A DNA stretch of 64,000 bases from Nannocystis exedens (GTDB lineage Bacteria; Myxococcota_A; Polyangia; Nannocystales; Nannocystaceae): assembly GCF_002343915.1 (NCBI RefSeq), contig NZ_NETK01000001.1, positions 3,234,001-3,298,000 on the forward strand. The letters are read 5' to 3'. Shown in pieces: positions 35,004 to 43,953 of this stretch. The notes beneath the pieces were generated by a model. The model searched no databases and was not told where the DNA came from. It worked only from the letters and a program-made list of their open reading frames with translations. A program made the translations under genes and the position numbers. Position 1 is the stretch's first letter; every line of letters begins with the position of its first letter.

Positions 35004-38000
35004 ATGACCCAGCCTCGCACCCACGTCGTCGGCGCGCGCGTCGTGATCCGCGACGAGGAATGGCTGGTGCGCGCCGTTCGGACCACCGCTGCCGGGGCGG
35101 CCGAGTTTCACGTCGTCGGCCTCTCGCCGCTCGTGCGCGACCGAGAGGCCGTGTTCCTCGACAGCCTCGACGCGATCGAGGCGCTGCGGCCCGAGGACTC
35201 GGACCTCGTCCTCGGCCACTCCCCGCATTGCCGGCGCGGCCGCCTGCAGCTCGAGGCGCGGCCGTACCTCGGCCGCCGCGGCGCCGTGGGCCTCGAATAC
35301 CGGCTCGACCCGGCGCCGGCACGCCGGCAGCACCCCGACCGCCACGCCTCTGCCGTCTCGGCCGACCTCAGGCGCGGCGCCCGCGAGGCGATCGAGCAGA
35401 TCGCCGACGAGGCCGTGCATCACTACCGTCACGCCGACCGCTCGATCATCGAGCACCGCGAATTCGCCGACCTGCTCGCGCGCGAATGCGTGGTCTTTCT
35501 CTATCGCCTGCTCTTCCTGTTCTACGTCGAGGCCCGCGGCGCCGAGCTCGGCGTCGCGTCGATGCCCACCGACGCCCATCGCCGCGGCTACTCGCTCGCG
35601 GCCCTGCGCGACCTCGAGCAAGTCCCCCTCGACACTCCCGCCGAGCGCGACGGTCATTACCTCGACGCCTCGCTGAAGGTCCTGTTTCGCCTAATTCAGG
35701 ACGGCCATCCCGATCCCGCTGATTCTCCGCATTCACCTCACTCCGCCGGCTTCGCCCGGTCCGGCCTGCGCAGCGAGCTGTTCGACCCCGCGCGCACCCC
35801 TTTGCTGTCGGCCGCCCGTCTGCGCAATCACGTCCTGCAGGACGTCCTGCGGCGATTGTCGCTCTCGCGTCCGCAGGGCAAGCAGCGGGCGGCACGGATC
35901 TCCTACGCCCAGCTCGGCATCAACCAGCTCGGCGCCGTCTACGAGGGCCTGCTCGGCTTCACCGGCTTCGTCGCCCGCGAGGACGTATATGAGGTCCGGG
36001 CCGCCGCCGACCGTGACGACGACGCCCGCACCTGGTTCGTCGGGCGCTCGCAGCTCTCCGCCTATTCGGAGGACGAGATCGTCCGCGGCGACGACGGCGA
36101 GCCGCGGCTCCACCCGCGCGGCAAGTTCCTCTATCGCTTGGCGGGCCGCGAGCGGGAGAAGAGCGCCTCTTATTATACGCCCGAGGTCCTGACCCGCTGC
36201 CTCACCCGCCACACCCTCGCCGAGCGCCTGCCCGGCGCCAGCGCCGACGAGATCCTCCGCTGGACGATCTGCGAGCCGGCGATGGGCTCCGGCGCCTTCC
36301 TCCACGAGGCGATCGACCAGCTCGCCGACGCCTACCTCGCGCGCAAGCAGGCCGAGCTCGGCCGCACGATCGCCGCCGCGCAGTACGTCCACGAGCGCCA
36401 GCGGGTGAAGTACCACTTCGCCGTCCACAATTGTTACGGCGTCGACCTCGACCCGCTGGCCGCCGAGCTCGGCAAGGTCTCGCTGTGGCTGGGCGTCCTC
36501 CACGCCGGCGCCGTCGCCCCGAACCTCGGCCTGCGGATCGCGGTCGGCAACAGCCTGATCGGCGCGCGGCGGGCCGTCTTCACCGCCGACGAGCTCGCGC
36601 GCCGGGGCGACGCCCGCGGCGAGCCGGCCGCGATTCCGCTGACCGCCGCGCGCCCGCAGGGCAGCGTCTATCACTTCCTCGTCGCCGACCCCGGCATGGT
36701 CGGCTTCGACGAGGACCGGCCGCTCAAGTCGCTCGCGCCGTCTGCCGTCGCCCGGATCCAGACCTGGCGCCGGCAAGTCCTCGCGCTCGACGTTTCGCGC
36801 GAGCACGAGCGCCTGTCGACCATCTCTTCCCACCTCGACGCCCTGTGGCGCGCCCACCTCGACGAGCGCAGCGCCGCGCTGCAGGCCCTTCGCCGGCCGC
36901 TCGCGCTGTGGGGCCAGCCCGCCGAATCATCGGACCCCCTCCACACCCCTGAATCCGCCGACGCCTTCGTCCGCGCGCTCGCCCGCCCCGACGCCCCCGG
37001 CCGCAAGCTCGCCGCGGTCATGGATTACTGGTGCGCCCTGTGGTTCTGGCCCATCGACCAGGTCGACGCGTTGCCGACCCGCGAGCAATGGCTCGCCGAC
37101 GTCGAGCACCTCCTCGCCACCGGCGACCTCGACCGCGCCGCCGATCGCCCCGCGCTCGCCGTCGTGCGGCGCGTCGCCGACGAGCAGCGCTTCTTCCACT
37201 GGGAGGTCGCCTTCCCCGAGGTCTTCGCCGCGGGCGGCATGGACATCGTCCTCGGCAACCCGCCGTGGACCAAAGTCGTGTGGGAGGAGGCCAGCGTCCT
37301 CGCCGACCTGCAGCCGCGCCTCGGCATCGACAGATCGGCCACGAGCATCTCGCCCGCCGAGCGCCAGCGCCTCCTCGCCGACCCCGCCGCGCGCAGCCTC
37401 TACATGCGCGAGCTGACCACGAACATCGGCACCCGCAACTTCCTGAACAGCCGCCTCTACGCCCTCCTCGGCGGCACCGCCTCCAACTTGTACAAGGCCT
37501 TCCTCGTGCGCGCCTGGTCGCTCGCCGGCCCGCGCGCCGTCGTCGGCCTGTTCCATCAGACAGGTGTGTTCGACGACCCCGCCGGCGGCCCGTTGCGCGC
37601 CGAGCTGCACCACCGCCTGCGCTTCGCCGCCCGCTTCCAGAACAAGCTGATGCTGTTCCCGGACGTCCTGCACACCCGCCCGTACGCGTTCACGATCTGC
37701 GCCGGCCGGCGCGACCTCCCCGAGTTCCGCTACCTCGCCAACCTGCTCCACCCGCGCACCATCGACGAGTCACTCGTGCACGACGGCAGCGGCGACGTCC
37801 CGGGGATCAAGGGCGACGACGGCGAGTGGGACCTCCGCGGCCACCGCGACCGCCTCGTCCGCGTCGACGCCGACGCGCTCGCCCTGTTCCGCGCCGTGTT
37901 CGACGCGCCCGACACTCCGGTCGCCGAGGCGCGCCTGCCGATCGTCCACAGCGCCACGCTCCTGGACATCCTGCGCAAGTTCGCCGCCGCCCCGCGGCGC

Positions 38001-39098
38001 ATGCTCGACCTCGCCGACGACTACACCGTCAGCGAGCACTTTCACGAGACCTATCAGCAGCAGGACGGCACGATCCGCCGCGCCACCCGCCGGCCCGACG
38101 ACCTCGCGCAGTGGATCGTCTCCGGCCCGCATTACTACGTCGCCACCCCGTTCGCCCGCGACCCCAACGAGGCCTGTCGCAGCCACATGGATTACACCAC
38201 GATCGACCTCGCCGCGATCGCCCCCGACTTCCTCCCGCGCACCAATTACCTGCCCGCCTGCGACGCCGACGAATACGCCGCCCGCAGCCCGCGCTGGCGC
38301 GACGCCCCGCTCGCCGCCCGCCACCGGTGGATCGCCCGCAAGATGCTGTCGCCCTCCGGCGAGCGGACCCTGATCGCCGCCGTCCTCCCGCCGGGGCCGG
38401 CCCACATCGGCGCCAGCGTCAGCCTCGCCTGCCGCGACGACGCCACCATGGTCCACTTCGCCGGCCTCACCGCCGCCCTGCCCTACGACTTCTGGCTCAA
38501 GATCACCGGCAAGTCGAACCTCAGCAACGACGTGATCAAGTTCCTGCCGCTGCCCGCCTTCGGGCGGGCCGCGATCGTCCTGCGCGCATTGCTGCTCAAC
38601 TGCCTCACCGAGCATTACGCCGGGCTGTGGCATGATTTGTTCGTCGACGAGTTCCGCCGCGACGGCTTCGCCCTGGCCGACCCGCGGCTGCCCTCGTTCG
38701 CCGCCCTCGGCCCGCGCTGGACCGCCGACACTCCCCTGCGCAACCCGTTCGCGCGCCGGCAGGCGCTGGTCGAGCTCGACGTCCTCGCCGCGCTGGCGCT
38801 GGGTCTGTCCCTCCCCGAGCTGCTGGCGATCTACCGCCTGCAATTCGCCGTGCTGCAGCAGAACGAGCGCGGCACCTGGTACGACCGCCGCGGCAAGGTC
38901 GTCTTCTCCGACAACATCCTCCTCGCCGACCTCGGCCTGCATCGCCGCCGGTGGCAGCAGATCGCCGCGGCGGGCGCCGGCGACGCCTTGCCCGAGTGGG
39001 CCCGCGACGCCCAGGGCCCCTACGTCCCGCCGTTCGACCGCTGCGACCGCGAGGCCGACCTGCGCCGCGCCTACGAACATTTTGCCGCCCGCCTCTGA
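35004..39098 (+). CDS. large DNA adenine methyltransferase, DISARM DrmMI-like, solitary
   Basis: 1364 residues. The N-terminal 65 residues (VGARVVIRDEEWLVRAVRT) look like the small domain found at the start of DISARM SNF2 helicases. A YYTP motif at about 390, PAMGSGAFLHEA (SAM motif I) near 424 and GNPPW (motif IV) near 752 mark an N6-adenine, Eco57I-type methylase. The C-terminal part (ALVELDVLAALALGLSL, FAVLQQNERGTWYDRRGK) matches what I recall of DrmMI of class 1 DISARM. No PD-(D/E)xK nuclease is evident, and no DrmA/B/C/D genes flank it. It may therefore be an orphan methylase, a type IIG-like enzyme or a residue of a lost defence island. Confidence 0.75.
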   Translation: MTQPRTHVVGARVVIRDEEWLVRAVRTTAAGAAEFHVVGLSPLVRDREAVFLDSLDAIEALRPEDSDLVLGHSPHCRRGRLQLEARPYLGRRGAVGLEYRLDPAPARRQHPDRHASAVSADLRRGAREAIEQIADEAVHHYRHADRSIIEHREFADLLARECVVFLYRLLFLFYVEARGAELGVASMPTDAHRRGYSLAALRDLEQVPLDTPAERDGHYLDASLKVLFRLIQDGHPDPADSPHSPHSAGFARSGLRSELFDPARTPLLSAARLRNHVLQDVLRRLSLSRPQGKQRAARISYAQLGINQLGAVYEGLLGFTGFVAREDVYEVRAAADRDDDARTWFVGRSQLSAYSEDEIVRGDDGEPRLHPRGKFLYRLAGREREKSASYYTPEVLTRCLTRHTLAERLPGASADEILRWTICEPAMGSGAFLHEAIDQLADAYLARKQAELGRTIAAAQYVHERQRVKYHFAVHNCYGVDLDPLAAELGKVSLWLGVLHAGAVAPNLGLRIAVGNSLIGARRAVFTADELARRGDARGEPAAIPLTAARPQGSVYHFLVADPGMVGFDEDRPLKSLAPSAVARIQTWRRQVLALDVSREHERLSTISSHLDALWRAHLDERSAALQALRRPLALWGQPAESSDPLHTPESADAFVRALARPDAPGRKLAAVMDYWCALWFWPIDQVDALPTREQWLADVEHLLATGDLDRAADRPALAVVRRVADEQRFFHWEVAFPEVFAAGGMDIVLGNPPWTKVVWEEASVLADLQPRLGIDRSATSISPAERQRLLADPAARSLYMRELTTNIGTRNFLNSRLYALLGGTASNLYKAFLVRAWSLAGPRAVVGLFHQTGVFDDPAGGPLRAELHHRLRFAARFQNKLMLFPDVLHTRPYAFTICAGRRDLPEFRYLANLLHPRTIDESLVHDGSGDVPGIKGDDGEWDLRGHRDRLVRVDADALALFRAVFDAPDTPVAEARLPIVHSATLLDILRKFAAAPRRMLDLADDYTVSEHFHETYQQQDGTIRRATRRPDDLAQWIVSGPHYYVATPFARDPNEACRSHMDYTTIDLAAIAPDFLPRTNYLPACDADEYAARSPRWRDAPLAARHRWIARKMLSPSGERTLIAAVLPPGPAHIGASVSLACRDDATMVHFAGLTAALPYDFWLKITGKSNLSNDVIKFLPLPAFGRAAIVLRALLLNCLTEHYAGLWHDLFVDEFRRDGFALADPRLPSFAALGPRWTADTPLRNPFARRQALVELDVLAALALGLSLPELLAIYRLQFAVLQQNERGTWYDRRGKVVFSDNILLADLGLHRRRWQQIAAAGAGDALPEWARDAQGPYVPPFDRCDREADLRRAYEHFAARL

Positions 39099-39111
39099 GG
39101 CGAAACAGCCG

Positions 39112-39149
39112 CCTGTCCCATCGAACACGTCGACTGTCCGAGGGGACAG
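39112..39149. repeat. two element copies after the methyltransferase gene
   Basis: CCTG-TCCCATCGAA-CACG at 39112-39129 and ACTG-TCCGAGGGGA-CAGG at 39132-39149, 13 bases past the stop and just before the 3' end of a convergent gene. Confidence 0.65.
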
Positions 39150-39159
39150 GCGATCGAGC

Positions 39160-40329
39160 TCACGGCAGGCGGATGCCGTCGACGCCCCACAGCGCCGTCG
39201 CCGAGCTGTCGGTCGGCAGCCGCTTCAGCTCGCCTGCCTTCCAGCGCTGCACGAACGCCCCGTCGTCGTCGCCCCAGCCGACCAGGAAGCCGAGCTCGGC
39301 GTCGACGAGGTGCACGGCGGTGTGCGGCTCTTGCACGTCCTGCGTCGTCCACGTGGCGCCGTCCCACAGCGCAAGGACGGGCGGGCGGGGCCCGAACGAC
39401 AAATCGGTCACCGCCATCCCGAAGCTCTCCGACGCGAACGACGCGCCGGTGACGAAGTTGCGCTCCTCGATGTCCTCGACCCGCGTCCACGTCGCCTGAC
39501 CGTCGCGCGTGAGCAGGTTGAGCGGCTCGTCGGGCGTCGGCGCGTGCCCGCCTGCGGCCGCGACCGCGGGCGAGGCCACGGCCAGGCTGCTGAGCATGTT
39601 GTCCATGCCCTCGCGCTCGCTCGTCCACGACGCGCCGTCCCAGCGAAGGATGCTCGACTGGCCCAGCTCCGAGAACGAGCTGACCACCGCGAGCCCGAAG
39701 TCGGGACCGGCGAAGGCGATCTCGTGGACGGTCTGCCCGCTCGCGCCCTGCACCGGGTGCTCGACCTCGGACCACGTCGCTCCGTCCCAGCGGAGCATGG
39801 TCCCGTCCGAGCCGCCGACGAACAGCGTCTGGTCGTCGAGCGCCGCCACCGCGCTGAGGTTCGCCTCGGTCGGCGCGTCCATCGCCGTCCACGCCGCGCC
39901 GTCCCAGGCGAGCACGACCCCCGCCGAGCCGACCGCGAACGCCCGATCGGCCGCGAGCACGACCACGTCGTCGAGCTCGGACTCGACCGGCGAGCTCATG
40001 CTCTCGCACGCGTCCTCGCTGCAGTGCAAGATCGATCCCTGCTCGCCGACCGCGACGACGAACAGGCCGTCGCCCGGAGCGGCGCCGGTGGTCGTGCTGG
40101 CCTCGGTCGTGCCGGTGGTCGTCTCGCCGGTCGCGTCGCTCGTGGTCGGCACGCCCGTCGTGTCGACGCCGGTGCTCGTGCTCGGGTCGTCGCTCGTCGT
40201 CGGGTCGGTCTCGCTGCTCGACGCGCTCGTCTCGCTCGCGCCGCCGGCGTCTCCGCAGCCCATCACCATCAGCGCGAGCGCCGTCGCGGTCGCTCGCATC
40301 ATTTTCGAAGAAAGCAAAAAGTAGTTCAT
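39160..40329 (-). CDS. lipoprotein with beta-propeller-like repeats
   Basis: 389 residues. Lipobox VMGC (Cys25 from the first ATG; an internal ATG at 40302 is an alternative start). A Ser/Thr/Asp linker (about 30-85) precedes a domain of repeated blades, each with VLAWDGAAWT, MLRWDGATWS, ILRWDGASWT or LALWDGATWT, like the BNR/YCF48-type propellers of exported proteins. A surface or periplasmic binding protein; partner unknown. It is convergent with the methyltransferase gene. Confidence 0.85.
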   Translation of the reverse strand: MNYFLLSSKMMRATATALALMVMGCGDAGGASETSASSSETDPTTSDDPSTSTGVDTTGVPTTSDATGETTTGTTEASTTTGAAPGDGLFVVAVGEQGSILHCSEDACESMSSPVESELDDVVVLAADRAFAVGSAGVVLAWDGAAWTAMDAPTEANLSAVAALDDQTLFVGGSDGTMLRWDGATWSEVEHPVQGASGQTVHEIAFAGPDFGLAVVSSFSELGQSSILRWDGASWTSEREGMDNMLSSLAVASPAVAAAGGHAPTPDEPLNLLTRDGQATWTRVEDIEERNFVTGASFASESFGMAVTDLSFGPRPPVLALWDGATWTTQDVQEPHTAVHLVDAELGFLVGWGDDDGAFVQRWKAGELKRLPTDSSATALWGVDGIRLP

Positions 40330-40759
40330 GTCCGTACCGTAAGTGAGAGCGCCGGGCCTCGTGCGGCGAGCATTGCCGCTCGCCTGGCTCGGCGTCGCGA
40401 TGGTCCCTCACGACGAACGAACGGTCCACCCCGGCCTGTCGGCCGGCATCCTCGAGCGTGAGCGGGAGATGCGCTCCGCGGGCAGGCCCGGCGGTCCGAC
40501 GCCACGCAGACTCGGGCTCTGCGAGGTGTCGCAGGTGCGGGTCGGCGCCTTTCGCTGCATCCGCCCACTCGCTGCGGAGCGCGGGACCGCCGGCCGCAGG
40601 GAGCTCCTCGCCCCGCACCTGCGCGAGCTCGCGGCCACACCGAACCAGCCGCTTCGCGGATCGACATGAAGGCGGCCTCGTCGGCGAGGCCGCCCTTGAC
40701 CCATCCGTTCGTGACGCTCGAAACGCACGGCGCCCTGGCGGGCTGCGAGCCATCACCGC
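40330..40759. other. 430-bp gap without a supported gene
   Basis: GC-rich, with several short inverted repeats and a strong hairpin (separate entry); no protein-like frame. It should contain the promoter of the propeller lipoprotein at its left end. Confidence 0.4.
40671..40694 (-). terminator. hairpin after the CHRD gene
   Basis: Perfect 10-bp stem GGCGGCCTCG / CGAGGCCGCC with a four-base loop, 66 bases past the CHRD gene's stop on the minus strand. There is no real T-run, so termination is only likely. Confidence 0.45.
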
Positions 40760-41530
40760 TCAGCGCGGCGCGGCCGGGTGGATCTGCCCGCGGATGTCGC
40801 CGAAGTACGTCTGCCCGGTGGTGTGCAGATTGAAGTAAAGCTCCCCGTCGCGGGCCAGCTGCGCCATGCCGGCCACGGTCGACACCTTCACGGGCGCGAC
40901 GCTGCCGAGCGACGGGCTCGGGATCACGCAACCCGAAGTAAACGCCCCGATCAGGCCGTGCGCGTGCTCGACGGTCTTGGTGAGGTGCTCGTTGCGGATC
41001 TCCACCGAGAACACCCCGTCGGCCAGGTTGCTCGGCAGGTCGGTGGCGTGGGCGAAGTCGACGAGGATCGGGCCGAGGATCCCGGGCCTGCCGCAATGGA
41101 TGTGGAACATGTTGATCGTCTTCGGATCGATCCCCTCGATCTTGACGTCGACGAACGCCCGGCTGAAGTCATTGGTAAAGCGGACCTGCCCGTGTGCCCG
41201 GTGGCCGGCCGCCTCGCGCGCGGCCCGGCTCTGGGACGGCGTGCTCGAGCGGAACTGCTTGGGCGTGGTCGCCGGCGTGTTCTCCTCCTCGTCGCCCTCC
41301 TGGTGCGGCGTCAGGAAGGCCTCGTAGACCGCCCCGATCTCCGTCCCCCGGCTCGGGTCGAGCTCGGCCGCGCTCGCCGCCGTCGCCGCCGCTGCCGCCG
41401 GCGTCGGCGCGACCGTCGGCGCCGAAGCGACCGCTGCCGGGTCGGGCGCGGCCGTGGTCCGGCCCTCGGCCCGCGTGTCGCAACCAACCAGCAAGATCGC
41501 ACCCAGAAGAACAACGCGTCGTCCGTCCAT
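40760..41530 (-). CDS. CHRD-domain lipoprotein
   Basis: 256 residues. Lipobox ILLVGC (Cys17), Ala/Thr-rich linker to about residue 55, then a CHRD domain: VRFTNDFSRAFVDVKI, MFHIHCGRPGILGPIL, LIGAFTSGC and the end block LYFNLHTTGQTYFGDIRGQI. CHRD domains occur in chordin and in many exported bacterial proteins, with unknown function there. It would be anchored in the envelope and is expressed alone. Confidence 0.9.
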   Translation of the reverse strand: MDGRRVVLLGAILLVGCDTRAEGRTTAAPDPAAVASAPTVAPTPAAAAATAASAAELDPSRGTEIGAVYEAFLTPHQEGDEEENTPATTPKQFRSSTPSQSRAAREAAGHRAHGQVRFTNDFSRAFVDVKIEGIDPKTINMFHIHCGRPGILGPILVDFAHATDLPSNLADGVFSVEIRNEHLTKTVEHAHGLIGAFTSGCVIPSPSLGSVAPVKVSTVAGMAQLARDGELYFNLHTTGQTYFGDIRGQIHPAAPR

Positions 41531-41669
41531 CGCTCCTCAGGTTAGCGGGCTCGGCCGCGCCGTGATGGCGACACGTGGACACCGGGTGGTCCGAATTTGG
41601 ACTCGAGCGCGCGCCGGCGAGCTGTCGTGAAGACGCCGGCACGGGCCGCTCGCGTGACCCTCGGTCAGC

Positions 41670-42287
41670 CTACGCGGCCTCGCAGAACACCTCCATCACC
41701 AGCTCGCCGATCGACCCCCCGAGGTAGGCCGCGCACGCGTCCCCGCACAGCTCGACGACGTAATCGCCGCCCTGCTCGTATTGCACCCACATTACATTGG
41801 GCTCGCTGCAATCGACCTCGCCCTCCGCCAGCGACGCGCCGTCGAGCCGGACCGACAAGATCTCCGAGTGACATGCCGCTGCCACGATCCCGGTCGGCAC
41901 GACGCAGGTCCCGAGGTCCTTGGGCAGCGCCGTGGTGTCGCCGCACTTGCAGCAGTCCCGGAACAAATCGCAACCTGCGGAGCACAGGTTTTGCGACGGA
42001 TCGACGATGCATTCCTCGGTCGCCGTGGTCGCGTCCCCGGTCGAGGACGTCGTGCTCGTGCTCGTGGGCTCCCCCGTCGTGTCCGGCCCGGTGGTGACGC
42101 CTCCGCGGGTGGAGCTCGACGCGGTCGGCCCGTCCTCGCTCGTGCTCGTGCTCGTCGCGCCGCTCGTGCTCGTGCTCGAGCTCGTGCTCGCACCGGTCGA
42201 GCCCGTCGTGTCTCCCGACGTCGACGGCTCGCACGCCAGCCCGAGGATCGCCCAGCACCACCCGGCCACCCCACGCATCGTCCGCAT
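41670..42287 (-). CDS. Ser/Thr-linker lipoprotein with Cys-rich domain
   Basis: 205 residues from ATG 42287 (alternatives at 42311 and 42278). Lipobox LGLAC at Cys19, followed by about 75 residues of Ser/Thr/Gly linker (STSSSTSTSG). A C-terminal domain of about 110 residues has many Cys (EECIVD, NLCSAGCDLFRDCCKCGD, GTCVVP, AACHSE, ELCGDACAAYLGG), probably disulfide-rich. Same architecture as the lipoprotein at 27797 but without obvious homology. Function unknown. Confidence 0.85.
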   Translation of the reverse strand: MRTMRGVAGWCWAILGLACEPSTSGDTTGSTGASTSSSTSTSGATSTSTSEDGPTASSSTRGGVTTGPDTTGEPTSTSTTSSTGDATTATEECIVDPSQNLCSAGCDLFRDCCKCGDTTALPKDLGTCVVPTGIVAAACHSEILSVRLDGASLAEGEVDCSEPNVMWVQYEQGGDYVVELCGDACAAYLGGSIGELVMEVFCEAA

Positions 42288-42421
42288 CACAGGACTCCGT
42301 GCGGGCAGCATAGCGGACCGGGCCGGGCCGCGCGCCTCGTCCGCGCTCGTCCGCGAGCCGTCGCCAGCCGCGAGACTCGGGCTGGCCCCCCTCGTTCAGC
42401 CGGCCGACCGATCGGCCCACC

Positions 42422-42919
42422 TCACAGGAACGTCGCCATGTAGACGACGAGGCAGTACCACGGCGTGCCGGCGAGGACGATCGCCCGGCGGCCGCGGGCG
42501 AGGTCGCGGCGCGAGCCGCCGGCGATCAGCAGGCCGAGGGCGAGGCACCAGACCACGGCCGCGATCGCCACCGCCAGGGCGAACGCCTTGAGGATGAACG
42601 GGGCCAGCCCGGGGACGAACAGACCGGCGGCGGCGACGACCGTCAGGAGCAGCGGCACGTAGGCAAGCGCGAGGACCGCGCGGGACAGCCACGGCCGCGA
42701 GTGGTCGCTCGCCCGGCGGGCGTGGGACAGCGCCCACGAGGCGATGAACACCAGGCTGCCGAGCAGCGCGAGGGCCACCCCGCCGAGCACCAGCAGCTCC
42801 TGGGCGCGACGGAAGATCTCCCGCAGGCGGTCGAGGCCGCCGAAGGCCCGGTCGAGGCCCTCCAGGAGGGTGGAGCCGAACACGGCGAGCGGGAGGAGCA
42901 GCGCGAACGCGGGGCGCAT
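42422..42919 (-). CDS. multi-pass membrane protein, function unknown
   Basis: 165 residues from ATG 42919 with about four or five hydrophobic helices (AFALLLPLAVF, LLVLGGVALALLGSLVFIA, AVLALAYVPLLLTVVAAAG, FALAVAIAAVVWCLALG, AIVLAGTPWYCLVVYMAT). No family recognised and no charged residues inside the helices that would suggest transport. It is upstream of and divergent from the tRNA gene. Confidence 0.7.
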   Translation of the reverse strand: MRPAFALLLPLAVFGSTLLEGLDRAFGGLDRLREIFRRAQELLVLGGVALALLGSLVFIASWALSHARRASDHSRPWLSRAVLALAYVPLLLTVVAAAGLFVPGLAPFILKAFALAVAIAAVVWCLALGLLIAGGSRRDLARGRRAIVLAGTPWYCLVVYMATFL

Positions 42920-43013
42920 CGACGACCAGTGTACCACCCCGAAGCCAGGGCCCAAGGCCGCGGCCACGGGCGCGGCCGGCGTGGACCCGGCGCCCGCGCA
43001 CCCGGCGAGGGGC

Positions 43014-43042
43014 TTGCAAGCCGTGACCTCCTGGGGTAGAGA
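43014..43042 (+). promoter_or_regulatory. sigma-70-type promoter of tRNA-Arg
   Basis: -35 TTGCAA (43014-43019) and -10 TAGAGA (43037-43042) with a 17-bp spacer, about 16 bases before the tRNA 5' end. Confidence 0.6.
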
Positions 43043-43057
43043 TCCCGTCCCCAACTT

Positions 43058-43134
43058 GCGTGTGTAGCTCAGTTGGATAGAGCGTTGGCCTCCGAAGCCA
43101 AAGGTCGCAGGTTCGACTCCTGCCACGCGCGCCA
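43058..43134 (+). tRNA. tRNA-Arg (anticodon CCG)
   Basis: 77 bases with encoded CCA. Acceptor GCGTGTG pairs with CACGCGC (one T-G wobble); the D arm has AGTTGGATA; the anticodon stem TTGGC/GCCAA encloses CTCCGAA, giving anticodon CCG (codon CGG); the T arm GCAGG/CCTGC holds TTCGACT. All four arms fold without mismatches other than the wobble. Confidence 0.97.
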
Positions 43135-43138
43135 GCCC

Positions 43139-43167
43139 GAGCGCCGCCCGGACCCCGGGCGGCGCTC
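43139..43167 (+). terminator. hairpin after tRNA-Arg
   Basis: Perfect 12-bp stem (GAGCGCCGCCCG at 43139-43150 with CGGGCGGCGCTC at 43156-43167), five-base loop, starting four bases after CCA. There is no T-run, but the position fits tRNA transcript termination or processing. Confidence 0.6.
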
Positions 43168-43562
43168 GTCGCTCTCGGGTCCGCAGGCGCGTCGGGGCCG
43201 CCGCCGCACATGTCTCTTCGGACATGCCTGAAAGCGCAGGCCGCCCCGCGGCGCCGCTGCCGAACCCGCGGACGGCCGCGGACCTCGTGCCCGGCGCGCG
43301 CGGCAGACCTCGCTGCCCGGCCGGCCCCGCCGGGGCTGAACGGGCAGGCGGCCTCGTCGACGACCTCGCGCCGGCGCGAGCGGTCGTCAGCCTCGCCGTC
43401 ATCCCGTCCGTCCCGAGGACGGTGCACCTCGCCGGCAGCCCCGTCCGGCACGAGGCGCAGCCGCGCGCCTCATCCCCGCCGCCCCCCTCCCACGACCCCG
43501 CCCGCAGCCGCCTCACGAGTTCGTACGGCCATGCTTTTCAAGACATGTCCGAACGGTCATCC
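43168..43562. other. gap after the tRNA with element copies
   Basis: About 400 bases without a gene, attachment site or integrase. It contains CATG-TCTCTTCGGA-CATG at 43209-43226 and a three-box array CATG 43530, CATG 43544, CATC 43558 in exact 14-bp register just before the VOC gene's stop. Confidence 0.5.
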
Positions 43563-43925
43563 TCACTCGGGCGTGTGGCAGACCGCCTCGATGTTGTGGC
43601 CGTCGGGGTCGGTGACGAACGCCGCGTAGTAGTTCGGGTGGTAGTGGGTCCGCAGCCCCGGCTCGCCGTTGTCGCGGGCGCCGGCGGCCAGCGCCGCCGC
43701 GTGAAACCGGCGCACCTCCTCCCGGCTCTTCGCGCGGAAGGCCAGGTGGATCGGCTGGACCTCGCCGGTCGGGGCGAGCCACAGCTGCGGCGCGCCCGGC
43801 AGGCCGATGCCGGCGGTGGAGGCGTCCTCGTGAATTGTCACGGCCCCGAGCGGGGCCAGGGCGGCCGCGTAGAAGCCGGCGCTGCGGGGGAGATCGCGGA
43901 CGTTCAGGTTCAGGTGGTCGAGCAT
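43563..43925 (-). CDS. VOC-superfamily (glyoxalase-like) protein
   Basis: 120 residues, one VOC domain: MLDHLNLNVRDLPRSAGFY at the start with a metal-ligand-like His, HLAFRAKSREEV in the middle, and FVTDPDGHNIEAV with a Glu near the end. These small cytoplasmic proteins include glyoxalase-like lyases, dioxygenase-like proteins and resistance proteins, so the activity is open. It may share a transcript with the AraC gene upstream (28-base gap). Confidence 0.92.
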   Translation of the reverse strand: MLDHLNLNVRDLPRSAGFYAAALAPLGAVTIHEDASTAGIGLPGAPQLWLAPTGEVQPIHLAFRAKSREEVRRFHAAALAAGARDNGEPGLRTHYHPNYYAAFVTDPDGHNIEAVCHTPE

Positions 43926-43953
43926 GGGCCCGGTGTAGCCGGGGACCCGGGGC

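Noticed and set aside
43135..43562. Integration site downstream of tRNA-Arg
   Set aside because: No repeat of the tRNA 3' end and no integrase nearby.
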